Assembly (NCBI GenBank): GCA_031291675.1
Contig: JARLIO010000036.1
Span: 1 to 64,000 of the forward strand
Source of the DNA: Azospirillaceae bacterium
GTDB taxonomy: Bacteria > Pseudomonadota > Alphaproteobacteria > Azospirillales > Azospirillaceae
Reading direction: 5' to 3'
Length of the DNA: 64,000 nt
The translations under genes and the position numbers were made by a program. Shown here piece by piece: positions 18,149 through 25,328 of this stretch. The notes beneath the pieces were generated by a model. That model was not told the origin of the DNA. It did no database searches and saw only the letters and a list, made by a program, of their open reading frames with translations. Each line of letters begins with the position of its first letter. Position 1 is the first letter of the stretch.

Positions 18149-18172
18149 CAGGGACGCGGGCCCGCGTCCCTG
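18149..18172. repeat. 24-base perfect palindrome
   Basis: The left half CAGGGACGCGGG is followed directly by its exact complement CCCGCGTCCCTG, with no loop. It lies in a divergent intergenic region where a terminator would not be expected. It may be an operator, a binding site for a dimeric protein, or the remnant of a repetitive element. Confidence 0.75.
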
Positions 18173-18318
18173 CGAAGTTTCATTCACCGCGGGTCGGCCC
18201 CAGGCCGGTCGGCGGCTAACGAACGGGATAAGGAACGGGCTCGAACGCACCAGAAAAGAACCGACCTCCGTGCCGACAACGCTCAGCCAAAATACACCAA
18301 ATCCCCGCCCGTTTCATT

Positions 18319-18357
18319 CCTCGTGGGTTGGAAACCCCGGAAGCCGCTCCCACGAGG
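18319..18357. repeat. Inverted repeat upstream of the FkbM gene
   Basis: CCTCGTGGG (18319-18327) pairs with CCCACGAGG (18349-18357) across a 21-base loop, about 40 bases before the FkbM methyltransferase start. It could form a hairpin in the 5' untranslated region or be an operator. Confidence 0.5.
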
Positions 18358-18398
18358 GCCAATGAGGACGAAGGAGGACTTGATATTGGCATCGACGG

Positions 18399-19868
18399 AT
18401 GCCTACTTTGACGATGAAAAGCGTGAAGAAGACTAAAATGACAACTGGGGATGATGAAGCATCACCGCAAAAGTCACTGATCGATGTGGCGCAGATTGAT
18501 ATCCCCGGCGGTGTCACGATCCTATTTCCGGACGACCTGTCCTTGATGACCCCCTATGTTCTCTTGGAGCAAGGGGACTGGTTCGAGGATGAAATCTCTT
18601 TCGTGCGCTGTATGGTTGAGCGTGGCACGGATGCGATCGATATCGGTGCGAACTACGGCATCTACACCTTGACTCTGGCAAAATTGAGCGGGCCGGACGG
18701 GCGGGTTTGGGCCTTCGAGCCGACAAGCCGGACTGCCGATTATCTGGACCGCAGCCTCGTCGTTAACGGATTGGCCAATGTCGAACTGATCCGCGCCGCG
18801 CTCTCGGATCACGACGGAGAGGCACGGCTGACGACGTTCGTGAATTCGGAACTCAACACCCTGCGCGGTTCAGGGACGACCACCGGGGAAACCGTACGGC
18901 TCGAAACTTTGGATGGGTGCAGGACGCGGTGGCGCGGCCGAGACATCGCCTTTGTCAAGATCGATGCCGAGGGCGAGGACGCGAATGTGATCCGGGGAGG
19001 GGAACGTTTTTTTTGCGAGCAGTCACCGTTGGTCATGTTTGAAATCAAGCAGGACGACGTCGTCAATTTCGATCTCGTCGAACGCTTTCGCGAACGTGGC
19101 TACGAGATTTTCCGTCTTGTCCCCGGGCTCGGGGTGTTGGAACCATTCCTTCGGTCCGGCGTGGTCGACCCGTTTCAACTCAACCTGTTCGCCGCCAAAC
19201 CGGATCGCGCGAAAGTCTTGGCGGCGCGCGGTCTCCTGGTCCGGACGGCTGAACCGCTACCGCCGCAACCGGGGCTTCGCTCTGGGCTCTGGGATGAACA
19301 AGTGGTGACCCAGACCTGGGCAGCCAATCTTTGGCCCCTGTGGCAGCACGGCCGTCTCGGCGACGGTTCGGCGGGGTGGGGGATCCATCGCGACGCCCTG
19401 AATGCCTTCGCACAAAGCAGACGGTCGGATCTTCCGCCTGGACAGCGGCTGGCGATGCTTCGGTTCGCTTTTGACCGTATTGGCGCCGCGGTGGAAAACG
19501 CCGCGACCGTGCCGCGGTTGTTCAGCCTTGTCCGCATCGCGACCGTCCTTGGCGAGCGCGGGCGTGCGGTTGAGGTGCTGAGCCATCTTGAGGTTTTGCT
19601 GGAGGCCGGCGACGCGATTGTGCTGGATGAGCCGTTTCTGCCGCTCGATTCCCGTTTCGAGACATTGGTCCCGGGAGATCGGCTGACAGATTGGATGGTC
19701 ACGAGCGTGCTGGAGGCGCTCGTGCAGTTCGGCAGCTTTTCGTCCTACTTTAATTTCGATCGCAGCCGGAACCTGCTCGCCAAAATCGTCCGCCAGCCTT
19801 TTCACAATGCAGAGGCGGAACGACGCTTGAAACTAATCGCGTTCGTAAACCGCGAACATAGGGCCTAG
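18399..19868 (+). CDS. FkbM-family methyltransferase with C-terminal extension
   Basis: A 489-residue protein. Residues ~35-260 form an FkbM-type SAM-dependent methyltransferase: the SAM motif is AIDIGANYGIYTLTLAK, followed by VWAFEPTSRTADYL and VKIDAEGEDANVIRGG. These enzymes usually O-methylate sugars or small molecules. The ~230-residue C-terminal region has helical character and no recognised domain. The ATG at 18399 has no close ribosome-binding site; a GGAGG lies 20 bases upstream, and ATGs at 18414 and 18438 are possible. It stands alone on the plus strand. Confidence 0.85.
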   Translation: MPTLTMKSVKKTKMTTGDDEASPQKSLIDVAQIDIPGGVTILFPDDLSLMTPYVLLEQGDWFEDEISFVRCMVERGTDAIDIGANYGIYTLTLAKLSGPDGRVWAFEPTSRTADYLDRSLVVNGLANVELIRAALSDHDGEARLTTFVNSELNTLRGSGTTTGETVRLETLDGCRTRWRGRDIAFVKIDAEGEDANVIRGGERFFCEQSPLVMFEIKQDDVVNFDLVERFRERGYEIFRLVPGLGVLEPFLRSGVVDPFQLNLFAAKPDRAKVLAARGLLVRTAEPLPPQPGLRSGLWDEQVVTQTWAANLWPLWQHGRLGDGSAGWGIHRDALNAFAQSRRSDLPPGQRLAMLRFAFDRIGAAVENAATVPRLFSLVRIATVLGERGRAVEVLSHLEVLLEAGDAIVLDEPFLPLDSRFETLVPGDRLTDWMVTSVLEALVQFGSFSSYFNFDRSRNLLAKIVRQPFHNAEAERRLKLIAFVNREHRA

Positions 19869-20096
19869 GCCCCAGGTTCGCAGGATCTCCAGCCCACGCT
19901 GCGGACAGTCTCGCCGGCCAGCCGATCTCGACCTATCCGCTGGTTCCGCCGCCGCCGGGCTCCCGGAAGACACCATGATTCTTGCCCTCGTTTGACGGAT
20001 TCTGTGCAGAAAGTATCACGAGCCGGTTGGTACGAGACCAATTCTCGTGCAAAAGGAGCCTTGCCTCATCAACATGGTAAGCGTGTTATCATTCAC

Positions 20097-20312
20097 ATGA
20101 TAAGCGCCTATGAGGCTTCTATTCTCGATGGCCTCAAAACGGCGATCGAATTGAATGGCAAGGTGGTTTCCGTTGCCAAGGCGGTCGACGGACTTGCCAC
20201 CGGCGTCCGGGACCTCGATCGACGCCCCGTGCGTGTTGAAACCATCATCGAGATCACCAGACCCGATGGCGGAACTCTTCGCGTCGCGCGACAGCCGCCT
20301 GAAGGATCGTAG
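20097..20312 (+). CDS. Small hypothetical protein upstream of a toxin-antitoxin pair
   Basis: A 71-residue frame of unknown family (ISAYEASILDGLKTAIELNG...). The start is uncertain. ATG 20097 overlaps the stop of an 8-codon frame beginning at 20074. A TTG at 20061 sits right after AAAAGGAG. A short inverted repeat, TTATCAT-tcac-ATGATAA, covers the start region. The next gene, an antitoxin, has its own promoter, so this may be an independent unit or an extra component of the module. Confidence 0.4.
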   Translation: MISAYEASILDGLKTAIELNGKVVSVAKAVDGLATGVRDLDRRPVRVETIIEITRPDGGTLRVARQPPEGS

Positions 20313-20371
20313 CCAGACAAATGAAGGGTTCTCCAGGAGCGGCCGTTCTCCTTACCGTGTTCGGCACTGGC

Positions 20372-20404
20372 TTGACAATTTCCCAAATGTTCCGTAACAT
20401 GTTA
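20372..20404 (+). promoter_or_regulatory. Promoter with overlapping palindrome for the Phd/PemK-like module
   Basis: TTGACA at 20372-20377 and TAACAT at 20395-20400 are separated by 17 bases. The -10 lies inside the perfect palindrome TAACATGTTA (20395-20404), a likely operator for autoregulation by the antitoxin. The antitoxin start is at 20427, behind AGGGGAGAG. Confidence 0.75.
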
Positions 20405-20426
20405 TCTATTATTAGGGGAGAGTGTA

Positions 20427-20678
20427 ATGCCAAAGGTCAGTTCCGCCGACGTGCAGAAGAACTTCGGCGAATACCGGGTCGTTGCTGAAAGCGAACCCGT
20501 TCACGTCATGCACTACAATAAGCCTTCGGTCGTGATCGTATCGGCAGACGAATACAATCGTCTGAAGGCGCGCGATAAGACCTCGATGGCCACGGAGGAT
20601 CTGCCGGAATGGCTCATCGAACAGATTGCCACGTCGGAGATGGATCGTAAGTATGATCTTCTCGACGGCGACGCCTGA
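20427..20678 (+). CDS. Phd/YefM-family antitoxin
   Basis: An 83-residue type II antitoxin. The N-terminal Phd/YefM fold is recognisable in SSADVQKNFGEYRVVAESEP, VHVMHYNKPSVVIVSADEYNRL. The C-terminal tail is acidic and would wrap the toxin. It is preceded by a strong promoter with a palindromic operator and followed after 3 bases by the putative toxin gene. Confidence 0.88.
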   Translation: MPKVSSADVQKNFGEYRVVAESEPVHVMHYNKPSVVIVSADEYNRLKARDKTSMATEDLPEWLIEQIATSEMDRKYDLLDGDA

Positions 20679-20681
20679 CGA

Positions 20682-21122
20682 ATGCCGCTTCCAACACTGG
20701 ATCTCGGTCTTGTCGTTCTTTACGAGTATCTGTGGCACCGTCGAAAGGACGCCCCGACAGCCGACAAAGTCCATCCGGCCTGCGTCATCGCCACCTTTCG
20801 CAATGAAGGTGTGGCGGACGATTTTGTCGTGTACCTGCCGATCTCTCATACGGCGCCCGGTGAAGGCGAAGTCGGCGTCGAGTTGTCACAGCACGCCAAA
20901 CGAGCGGCTGGACTGGATTCAGCGCCGCAGTGGATCTTGATCTCCGAGTGCAACATTGACACCTGGCCGCAGGATCTGCGCAGCTTGCCCGGCCAACCAG
21001 GGCGGTTTCATTATGGCCATCTGCCGCCGAGCGAATTCCGCAACCTTCGTGACCGATTTGTCGCACGCTATCGCGAGAAGAAGGTCAAACGGGTTCTGCG
21101 GTACGACACGCCAAATCCATAA
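20682..21122 (+). CDS. Putative PemK/MazF-like toxin partner of Phd antitoxin
   Basis: A 146-residue protein that starts 3 bases after the antitoxin gene. It has the layout of the MazF/PemK SH3-like barrel: a start LGLVVLYEYLW, a KVHPACVIATF strand in place of RPxVVI, and VVYLPISHTAP in place of the PIT motif. A later strand ILISECNIDTWP follows. The similarity is distant, and the protein is longer than classical MazF (~110), so the assignment rests partly on its position beside the antitoxin. If correct, it is an endoribonuclease that inhibits growth. Confidence 0.65.
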   Translation: MPLPTLDLGLVVLYEYLWHRRKDAPTADKVHPACVIATFRNEGVADDFVVYLPISHTAPGEGEVGVELSQHAKRAAGLDSAPQWILISECNIDTWPQDLRSLPGQPGRFHYGHLPPSEFRNLRDRFVARYREKKVKRVLRYDTPNP

Positions 21123-21257
21123 TCCGCCTTTCTATAGACGCGTCCGGTCGATATCGGCACCTTCGCCATGATGGTCTGGAACCGACGCGAAGCCGGCTTG
21201 GTCTGAGCGGAGCCGGCCATGCCGATGATCTGCGGGCCTGACACCGGAGGAACGTTG

Positions 21258-22439
21258 ATGTTTTCCCTCAATGACGCGCAGCGCTTCATGCATGACAGTG
21301 CGATCGATGCCTGGTTGCTCTGTGACAATCGCGGCAATAATCCCTTGTTGTGGCATGTTCTCGGTGTCGTGCGCACGCCGACACGGCGGGCGTTTCTGAT
21401 CGTGCCGCGCACCGGTGAACCGGTGCTGCTGATCCATACCGTTGATCAGTTCTTTTTCCACGACATTGCCCTTGCCCGCAGAATTTATCGCGGTTGGGTT
21501 GAGATGCAGGCCATGCTGCGTGACCTGCTGGGTGACGGCTGCCGCCTTGCGCTGGAATATTCCGAAGACGGCGCCGTTCCATCGGTTTCCTGGGTTGATG
21601 CCGGAACCGTGGAAATGCTGCGCCGCTGGGGACACAGCGTCACGTCGTCCGGGGATCTCTTTCAGGATGCGGCGGCGGCCTGGGATGATTTCGCCATCGA
21701 CTCCCATAAACGGGCTTGCAGCGTCGTGGCCGGCATCAAGGATGCCGCGTTCGCGTGGGCCGGTTCGGCGATCGCCGACCGCAGGACCGTCACGGAATAT
21801 GATCTGCAACAATTCATCGTCGAGTCATTCGAGCGGCTGGGGATGGAAACCGAGGGTCAGCCGGTCGTCCAGGTCAACGGCCATTCCGGCACCATCCATT
21901 ACGAGCCGACGGCGTCGTCGTCGGCAGTGATTGGCCCGGGCGATTGGTTGCTGATCGATTTCTGGGCGCGCTTTCCGGGTGAGCGCAATGTCTATTCAGA
22001 CATTGCCTGGGGTGCCTATGCCGGACGTACGATTCCCGCCAGGATACAGCATGTCTTCGACATCGTGCGCCAGGCGCGGGACCGGGCGTTGGACGTGCTC
22101 CGGGCCGCCTGGCGCCGCGGCGAAACCCTGACAGGCTGGCAGGTGGATGACGTCGCCCGGGACGTCATCAGCGCTGCCGGCTATGGCGACGCCTTTCAGC
22201 ATCGGACCGGGCACAGTATGGGGCCGGGGTGGCGGTTGCACGCACTGGGTGTCAATATCGATAATCTCGAAACCCATGATACGCGCCGGATTTTGCCGCG
22301 TACCGGCTTTTCGATTGAACCGGGGATCTATCTGCCCGAATTCGGGGTGCGTCTGGAAATCAACGTCTTTGTCGACCCGGTCGCGGGCCCCTCCGTGACC
22401 ACGCCGATCCAGAACGCAATCGTGCGTCTTGTCGAATGA
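21258..22439 (+). CDS. M24-family metallopeptidase homologue (Xaa-Pro aminopeptidase-like)
   Basis: A 393-residue protein of the pita-bread fold. The ATG at 21258 is chosen because GGAGGA stands just upstream. The five M24 metal ligands can be matched to Asp in LLIDFWAR, Asp in YSDIAWG, His in RTGHSMG, Glu in SIEPGIY and Glu in RLEINVFV. The N-terminal ~150 residues form a creatinase/prolidase-type domain. It may cleave X-Pro peptides, although several M24 homologues act on small amides. The end of the gene is followed by a palindromic element copy at 22456. Confidence 0.85.
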   Translation: MFSLNDAQRFMHDSAIDAWLLCDNRGNNPLLWHVLGVVRTPTRRAFLIVPRTGEPVLLIHTVDQFFFHDIALARRIYRGWVEMQAMLRDLLGDGCRLALEYSEDGAVPSVSWVDAGTVEMLRRWGHSVTSSGDLFQDAAAAWDDFAIDSHKRACSVVAGIKDAAFAWAGSAIADRRTVTEYDLQQFIVESFERLGMETEGQPVVQVNGHSGTIHYEPTASSSAVIGPGDWLLIDFWARFPGERNVYSDIAWGAYAGRTIPARIQHVFDIVRQARDRALDVLRAAWRRGETLTGWQVDDVARDVISAAGYGDAFQHRTGHSMGPGWRLHALGVNIDNLETHDTRRILPRTGFSIEPGIYLPEFGVRLEINVFVDPVAGPSVTTPIQNAIVRLVE

Positions 22440-22455
22440 TCGTTTCGAGGCGCTC

Positions 22456-22512
22456 GTGGGGGGGCGTCATCGAATTTGCGACCGTCGCCCTCGCGAACGC
22501 GGCGGCCCGTGC
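22456..22512. repeat. Palindromic interspersed element, copy 2 (partial)
   Basis: The sequence begins GTGGGGGGGCGTCATCG and continues AATTTGCGACCGTCGCC and TCGCGAACGCGG, matching one half of the elements at 16637 and 49308. The second half is missing or diverged. It begins 17 bases after the stop of the M24 gene. Confidence 0.65.
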
Positions 22513-22682
22513 CACGCGCTCTGAACCGCCGCTCGGAACCATTGAGGTTGCTCCGCTGGAGGCAAGCGGTCGCGGGGTCGGAAGGACCGGGGACTCTTCG
22601 ACAGCAGCGAGCGCCGGCCGGCCCCCCTGATCCTTCGCCGCGACGGATCAGGCGGTGCGGTGGCGTAAGCCCGGCCGTTCCC

Positions 22683-23249
22683 CTACCACATGCGCCGCAG
22701 CACGCCGTCGCGCAGGCCATAATGGTGGTACAGCGCGGCCAGCGCGTGCAGGCCGGCGATGGCCATGATGATCCAGGCGACCGCACTATGCAGATCACCG
22801 TAGAAATGGGCCGTGGGCTTGTCCGGGGTCAGGAGTTCCGGTACCGAGAACAGGCCGAAAAACATGAAGGGTTCGCCCTGGGCCCAGCGGAACAGGAAGC
22901 CCAGCGCGACCTGTGCGACCAGAAGCAGATAGAGCGCGCCATGGGCCGCCTTTGACGCCAGATGCAACAAAGGGTTGGGGTCAGCGGGCAGGCGCCGGCC
23001 GCCGGCGTATCGCCAGACCAGGCGCACGATCACCACCACTGCCAACGCGATGCCCAGCGAAATGTGCAGCGATTGCATTCCCTTGCGCAGCGGTGTCCCG
23101 CGCTCCAGGAAGTCCCAGATCTGGGAGAGAGCAAACAGCAGGACCACGAGAACCGCGGTCAGCCAGTGGAAGACCACCGTCAACCGATCATAGACGCCCT
23201 CATCCGGGGGCGTGGTGGCAAGGGCGAGACGATCTTGGGTCATGAACAT
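22683..23249 (-). CDS. Cytochrome b561-family membrane protein
   Basis: A 188-residue, four-helix di-heme b-type cytochrome. Histidines suitable as heme ligands occur in TVVFHWLTAVL (helix 1), MQSLHISLGIAL (helix 2) and GDLHSAVAWIIMAIAGLHALAALYHH (helices 3-4). Bacterial members pass electrons between quinol and periplasmic or membrane partners, and some detoxify superoxide (CybB). ATGs at 23249 and 23243 are both possible. No redox partner is encoded next to it. Confidence 0.88.
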   Translation of the reverse strand: MFMTQDRLALATTPPDEGVYDRLTVVFHWLTAVLVVLLFALSQIWDFLERGTPLRKGMQSLHISLGIALAVVVIVRLVWRYAGGRRLPADPNPLLHLASKAAHGALYLLLVAQVALGFLFRWAQGEPFMFFGLFSVPELLTPDKPTAHFYGDLHSAVAWIIMAIAGLHALAALYHHYGLRDGVLRRMW

Positions 23250-23646
23250 TTCTCGTCGACAGGGGGCGAGGCACCGCCTCGCGGATCATGGGTGCGACAG
23301 AACCGGCCCGTGGGGGCGATGTGGCTCGACACGAGCAATGTCTATAGTCCTTTTGTCGCATCTTTGCATCCCCTACGACCGGCTGGGCCGCCTTGGTCCG
23401 CGCCCCGGCGCGACGGAACCGGATGATGCTGCTCTGGTTCATTTCGCCGCAGTACGGCGGGGTTCCGCCATTTTTCTGCCGCAAATGTCGTGGCGCGACG
23501 TCCTGGATCGTGCGAAATTGCACACAGGCCGTCACGCGGGAGCTGCCCTCGTCGCGGCGGTGGGGCTATGATTTCAACCAGCCGTGCGGCAGGCGCCTCC
23601 GCGCCCCCCGCCACCGGATCGTTTTAAAGAAAAGGATTGATCTTTG
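23250..23646. other. Divergent intergenic region upstream of cytochrome b561 and binding protein
   Basis: No gene is supported in these 397 bases. A 7-bp hairpin GCGAGGC-acc-GCCTCGC lies at 23266-23282. AAAAGGATTGATCTTTG just before 23647 supplies the ribosome-binding site of the next gene. Open frames here are short and lack good starts. Confidence 0.5.
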
Positions 23647-24756
23647 ATGAAGAACATCGCGATCGTCGGTACTTTGGCATTACTGGGTGGTATGGCCGTG
23701 TCCACCGCCCGGGCTGATATTCTTGTGGGAATTGGCACGGCAACGACCGGTGCCGTGGCTGCCCTGGGTGAACAATCGGTGATCGGCGCCCATCAGGCGA
23801 TCGATGACATCAACGCCAAAGGCGGCGTGCTCGGGCAGAAGCTTCAGCTCAAGGTCGGCGATGACGCCTGCGACCCCAAGCAGGCCGTTGCCGTCGCCAA
23901 CCAGTTCGTCGCTGACAAGGTGGTCGCGGTTGACGGGCATCTGTGCTCGGGCGCCGCGATCCCCGCCGCCGACATTTATCATGAAGAAGAAATCGTGATG
24001 GTCACCCCGACGGCGACCAATCCGAAGCTGACCGAACATGGCTACGACAGTATTTTCCGGGTCTGTGGCCGTGATGATCAGCAGGGCGTGGTGTCGGGGA
24101 GCTATCTCGCGAGCCATTTCAAAGGCAAGAATATCGCGATCGTCGATGACAAGCAGGCCTATGGCGCCGGTCTTGCCGACGTTGTCGCCGCGACCCTGGA
24201 AAAGGCCGGCATCAAGATCGTCTATCGTGGCGCGGTGACCCCGGGTGAAAAGGACTTCCGCACCCTGATCGGCCGCCTCAAGGAAGACAAGGTCGACGCC
24301 GTCTATTATGGTGGCTACCATCCGGAACTCGGCCTGATCATCCGTCAGGCGCGCGAACAGGGCCTGACGTCGCAATTCGTCGCCGGTGACGGCCTCAACA
24401 ACGCCGAGTTCTGGTCGATCACCGGGACCGCCGGACAGGGAACGCTCTATACCGACAGCAGCTCGGCCGCGCAAAACCCCGCCGCCCAGGTCGTGACCGA
24501 CGAATTCACCAAGGGCGGGCATGCCGACGCCGGCAACTTCGCTTATTACAGCTATGCCGCGGTCCAGGTCATCGCCCAGGGATTGGCCAAGGCGGGCGCC
24601 GCTGATTCCGTCAAGCTGGCGGCAGCCCTGCATGCCGGCAGCTTCGACACCATTGTCGGCAACATTCAGTTCGATAAGAAGGGTGATGTCGTGAAGCCGT
24701 CCTATGTGCTTTACGAGTGGCGCGACGGCAAGAACGTACCGGTCTCCGGTCAGTAA
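23647..24756 (+). CDS. Branched-chain amino acid-type ABC substrate-binding protein (LivJ/LivK)
   Basis: A 369-residue periplasmic binding protein with a cleavable signal peptide (MKNIAIVGTLALLGG...TARA). The mature N-terminus ILVGIGTATTGAVAALGEQ, then GAHQAIDDINAKGGVLGQKL and DDACDPKQAVAVANQ with the ATNPKLT segment, is typical of LivJ/LivK. Such proteins bind Leu/Ile/Val or related amides. The ATG at 23647 is used rather than the TTG one codon earlier. It is an orphan: no LivHMGF genes adjoin, so it must work with permeases encoded elsewhere. A GC-rich hairpin follows the stop. Confidence 0.9.
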   Translation: MKNIAIVGTLALLGGMAVSTARADILVGIGTATTGAVAALGEQSVIGAHQAIDDINAKGGVLGQKLQLKVGDDACDPKQAVAVANQFVADKVVAVDGHLCSGAAIPAADIYHEEEIVMVTPTATNPKLTEHGYDSIFRVCGRDDQQGVVSGSYLASHFKGKNIAIVDDKQAYGAGLADVVAATLEKAGIKIVYRGAVTPGEKDFRTLIGRLKEDKVDAVYYGGYHPELGLIIRQAREQGLTSQFVAGDGLNNAEFWSITGTAGQGTLYTDSSSAAQNPAAQVVTDEFTKGGHADAGNFAYYSYAAVQVIAQGLAKAGAADSVKLAAALHAGSFDTIVGNIQFDKKGDVVKPSYVLYEWRDGKNVPVSGQ

Positions 24757-24775
24757 TTCGCAGCGGATCCATCCC

Positions 24776-24808
24776 GGCACCCCGGCGGTAGATTGCCGCA
24801 GGGGTGCC
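24776..24808 (+). terminator. Probable terminator hairpin after the binding-protein gene
   Basis: GGCACCCC (24776-24783) pairs with GGGGTGCC (24801-24808), with additional CGGC/GCCG pairing inside. It lies 20 bases after the stop codon and has no T-tract, so it may stabilise the mRNA end instead of terminating. Confidence 0.55.
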
Positions 24809-25328
24809 GCCGCGGCGGTGCCCGGCTCGTGAGAATTGGCGCCCGCCACCGGGTGACGGCGGATAAAGCGCGCGATACAAGCAAAACAGTCAACAATTCA
24901 CGGGCGGGTCAATCCTCCCGCAAAGTGCTGGAAAGACCAGCAAGACCCGGGGCTTGCACCCGGCGACCACCGTCGCGTCGCGCCGTGGTCGCGTGCCGCA
25001 TCACCAAAATCCCGACACGAACCGACGCTCGCGACGCCCGATTGTCTTGCGGCGCGCCCGTTGCCGCGACCGTGGATGCGGCATTTGTATCCTTTTCTCC
25101 CATCCCCCGCGCGTCTATCCCTCTGGGAGATCGGAACCCATGACGATCACAGGCGGGATGCTGGTGTCGTGGTTATCGTTCTGCTCACCCGGGGGACGCA
25201 AAGCGGGTTCGCCACTGCGTCGGCCGGGCGTTCGCAACAGGGTGAGCCGATGATCCGATAGCACATTCGGACCGGCAAGGATCTGCCGGCAAGGTCGATC
25301 TGTCGTGAGCCATGAGGGGGAAGTAAGT
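24809..25328. other. Long leader region before the hydrogenase operon
   Basis: No protein gene is supported in these 520 bases. The 3' third carries a potential folded RNA (25183-25247, annotated separately). No clear sigma-54 or sigma-70 promoter was recognised. Confidence 0.5.
25183..25247 (+). ncRNA. Candidate structured leader RNA upstream of the hydrogenase operon
   Basis: GCTCACCC (25183-25190) is exactly complementary to GGGTGAGC (25240-25247). GACGCA (25195-25200) is complementary to TGCGTC (25216-25221), and a small GCG-GGTT-CGC hairpin lies inside. This gives a nested, branched fold about 80 bases before the operon start. The segment GGGACGCAAAGC matches the conserved core of c-di-GMP-I riboswitches, but the other conserved parts of that class are not evident. 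Treat it as a candidate only. Confidence 0.35.

Larger units (their letters stand above)
17921..18398. other. Intergenic region between divergent potA-like and FkbM genes
   Basis: No gene is supported in these 478 bases. The region is locally AT-rich around 18055-18100 and should contain the promoter of the transporter operon. It holds two inverted repeats, annotated separately. Small open frames here have poor codon use and no starts with good context. Confidence 0.6.

Noticed and set aside
22440-22682. Small frames between the M24 gene and cytochrome b561
   Set aside because: They translate the palindromic repeat and flanking GC-rich sequence, with no start context or homology.
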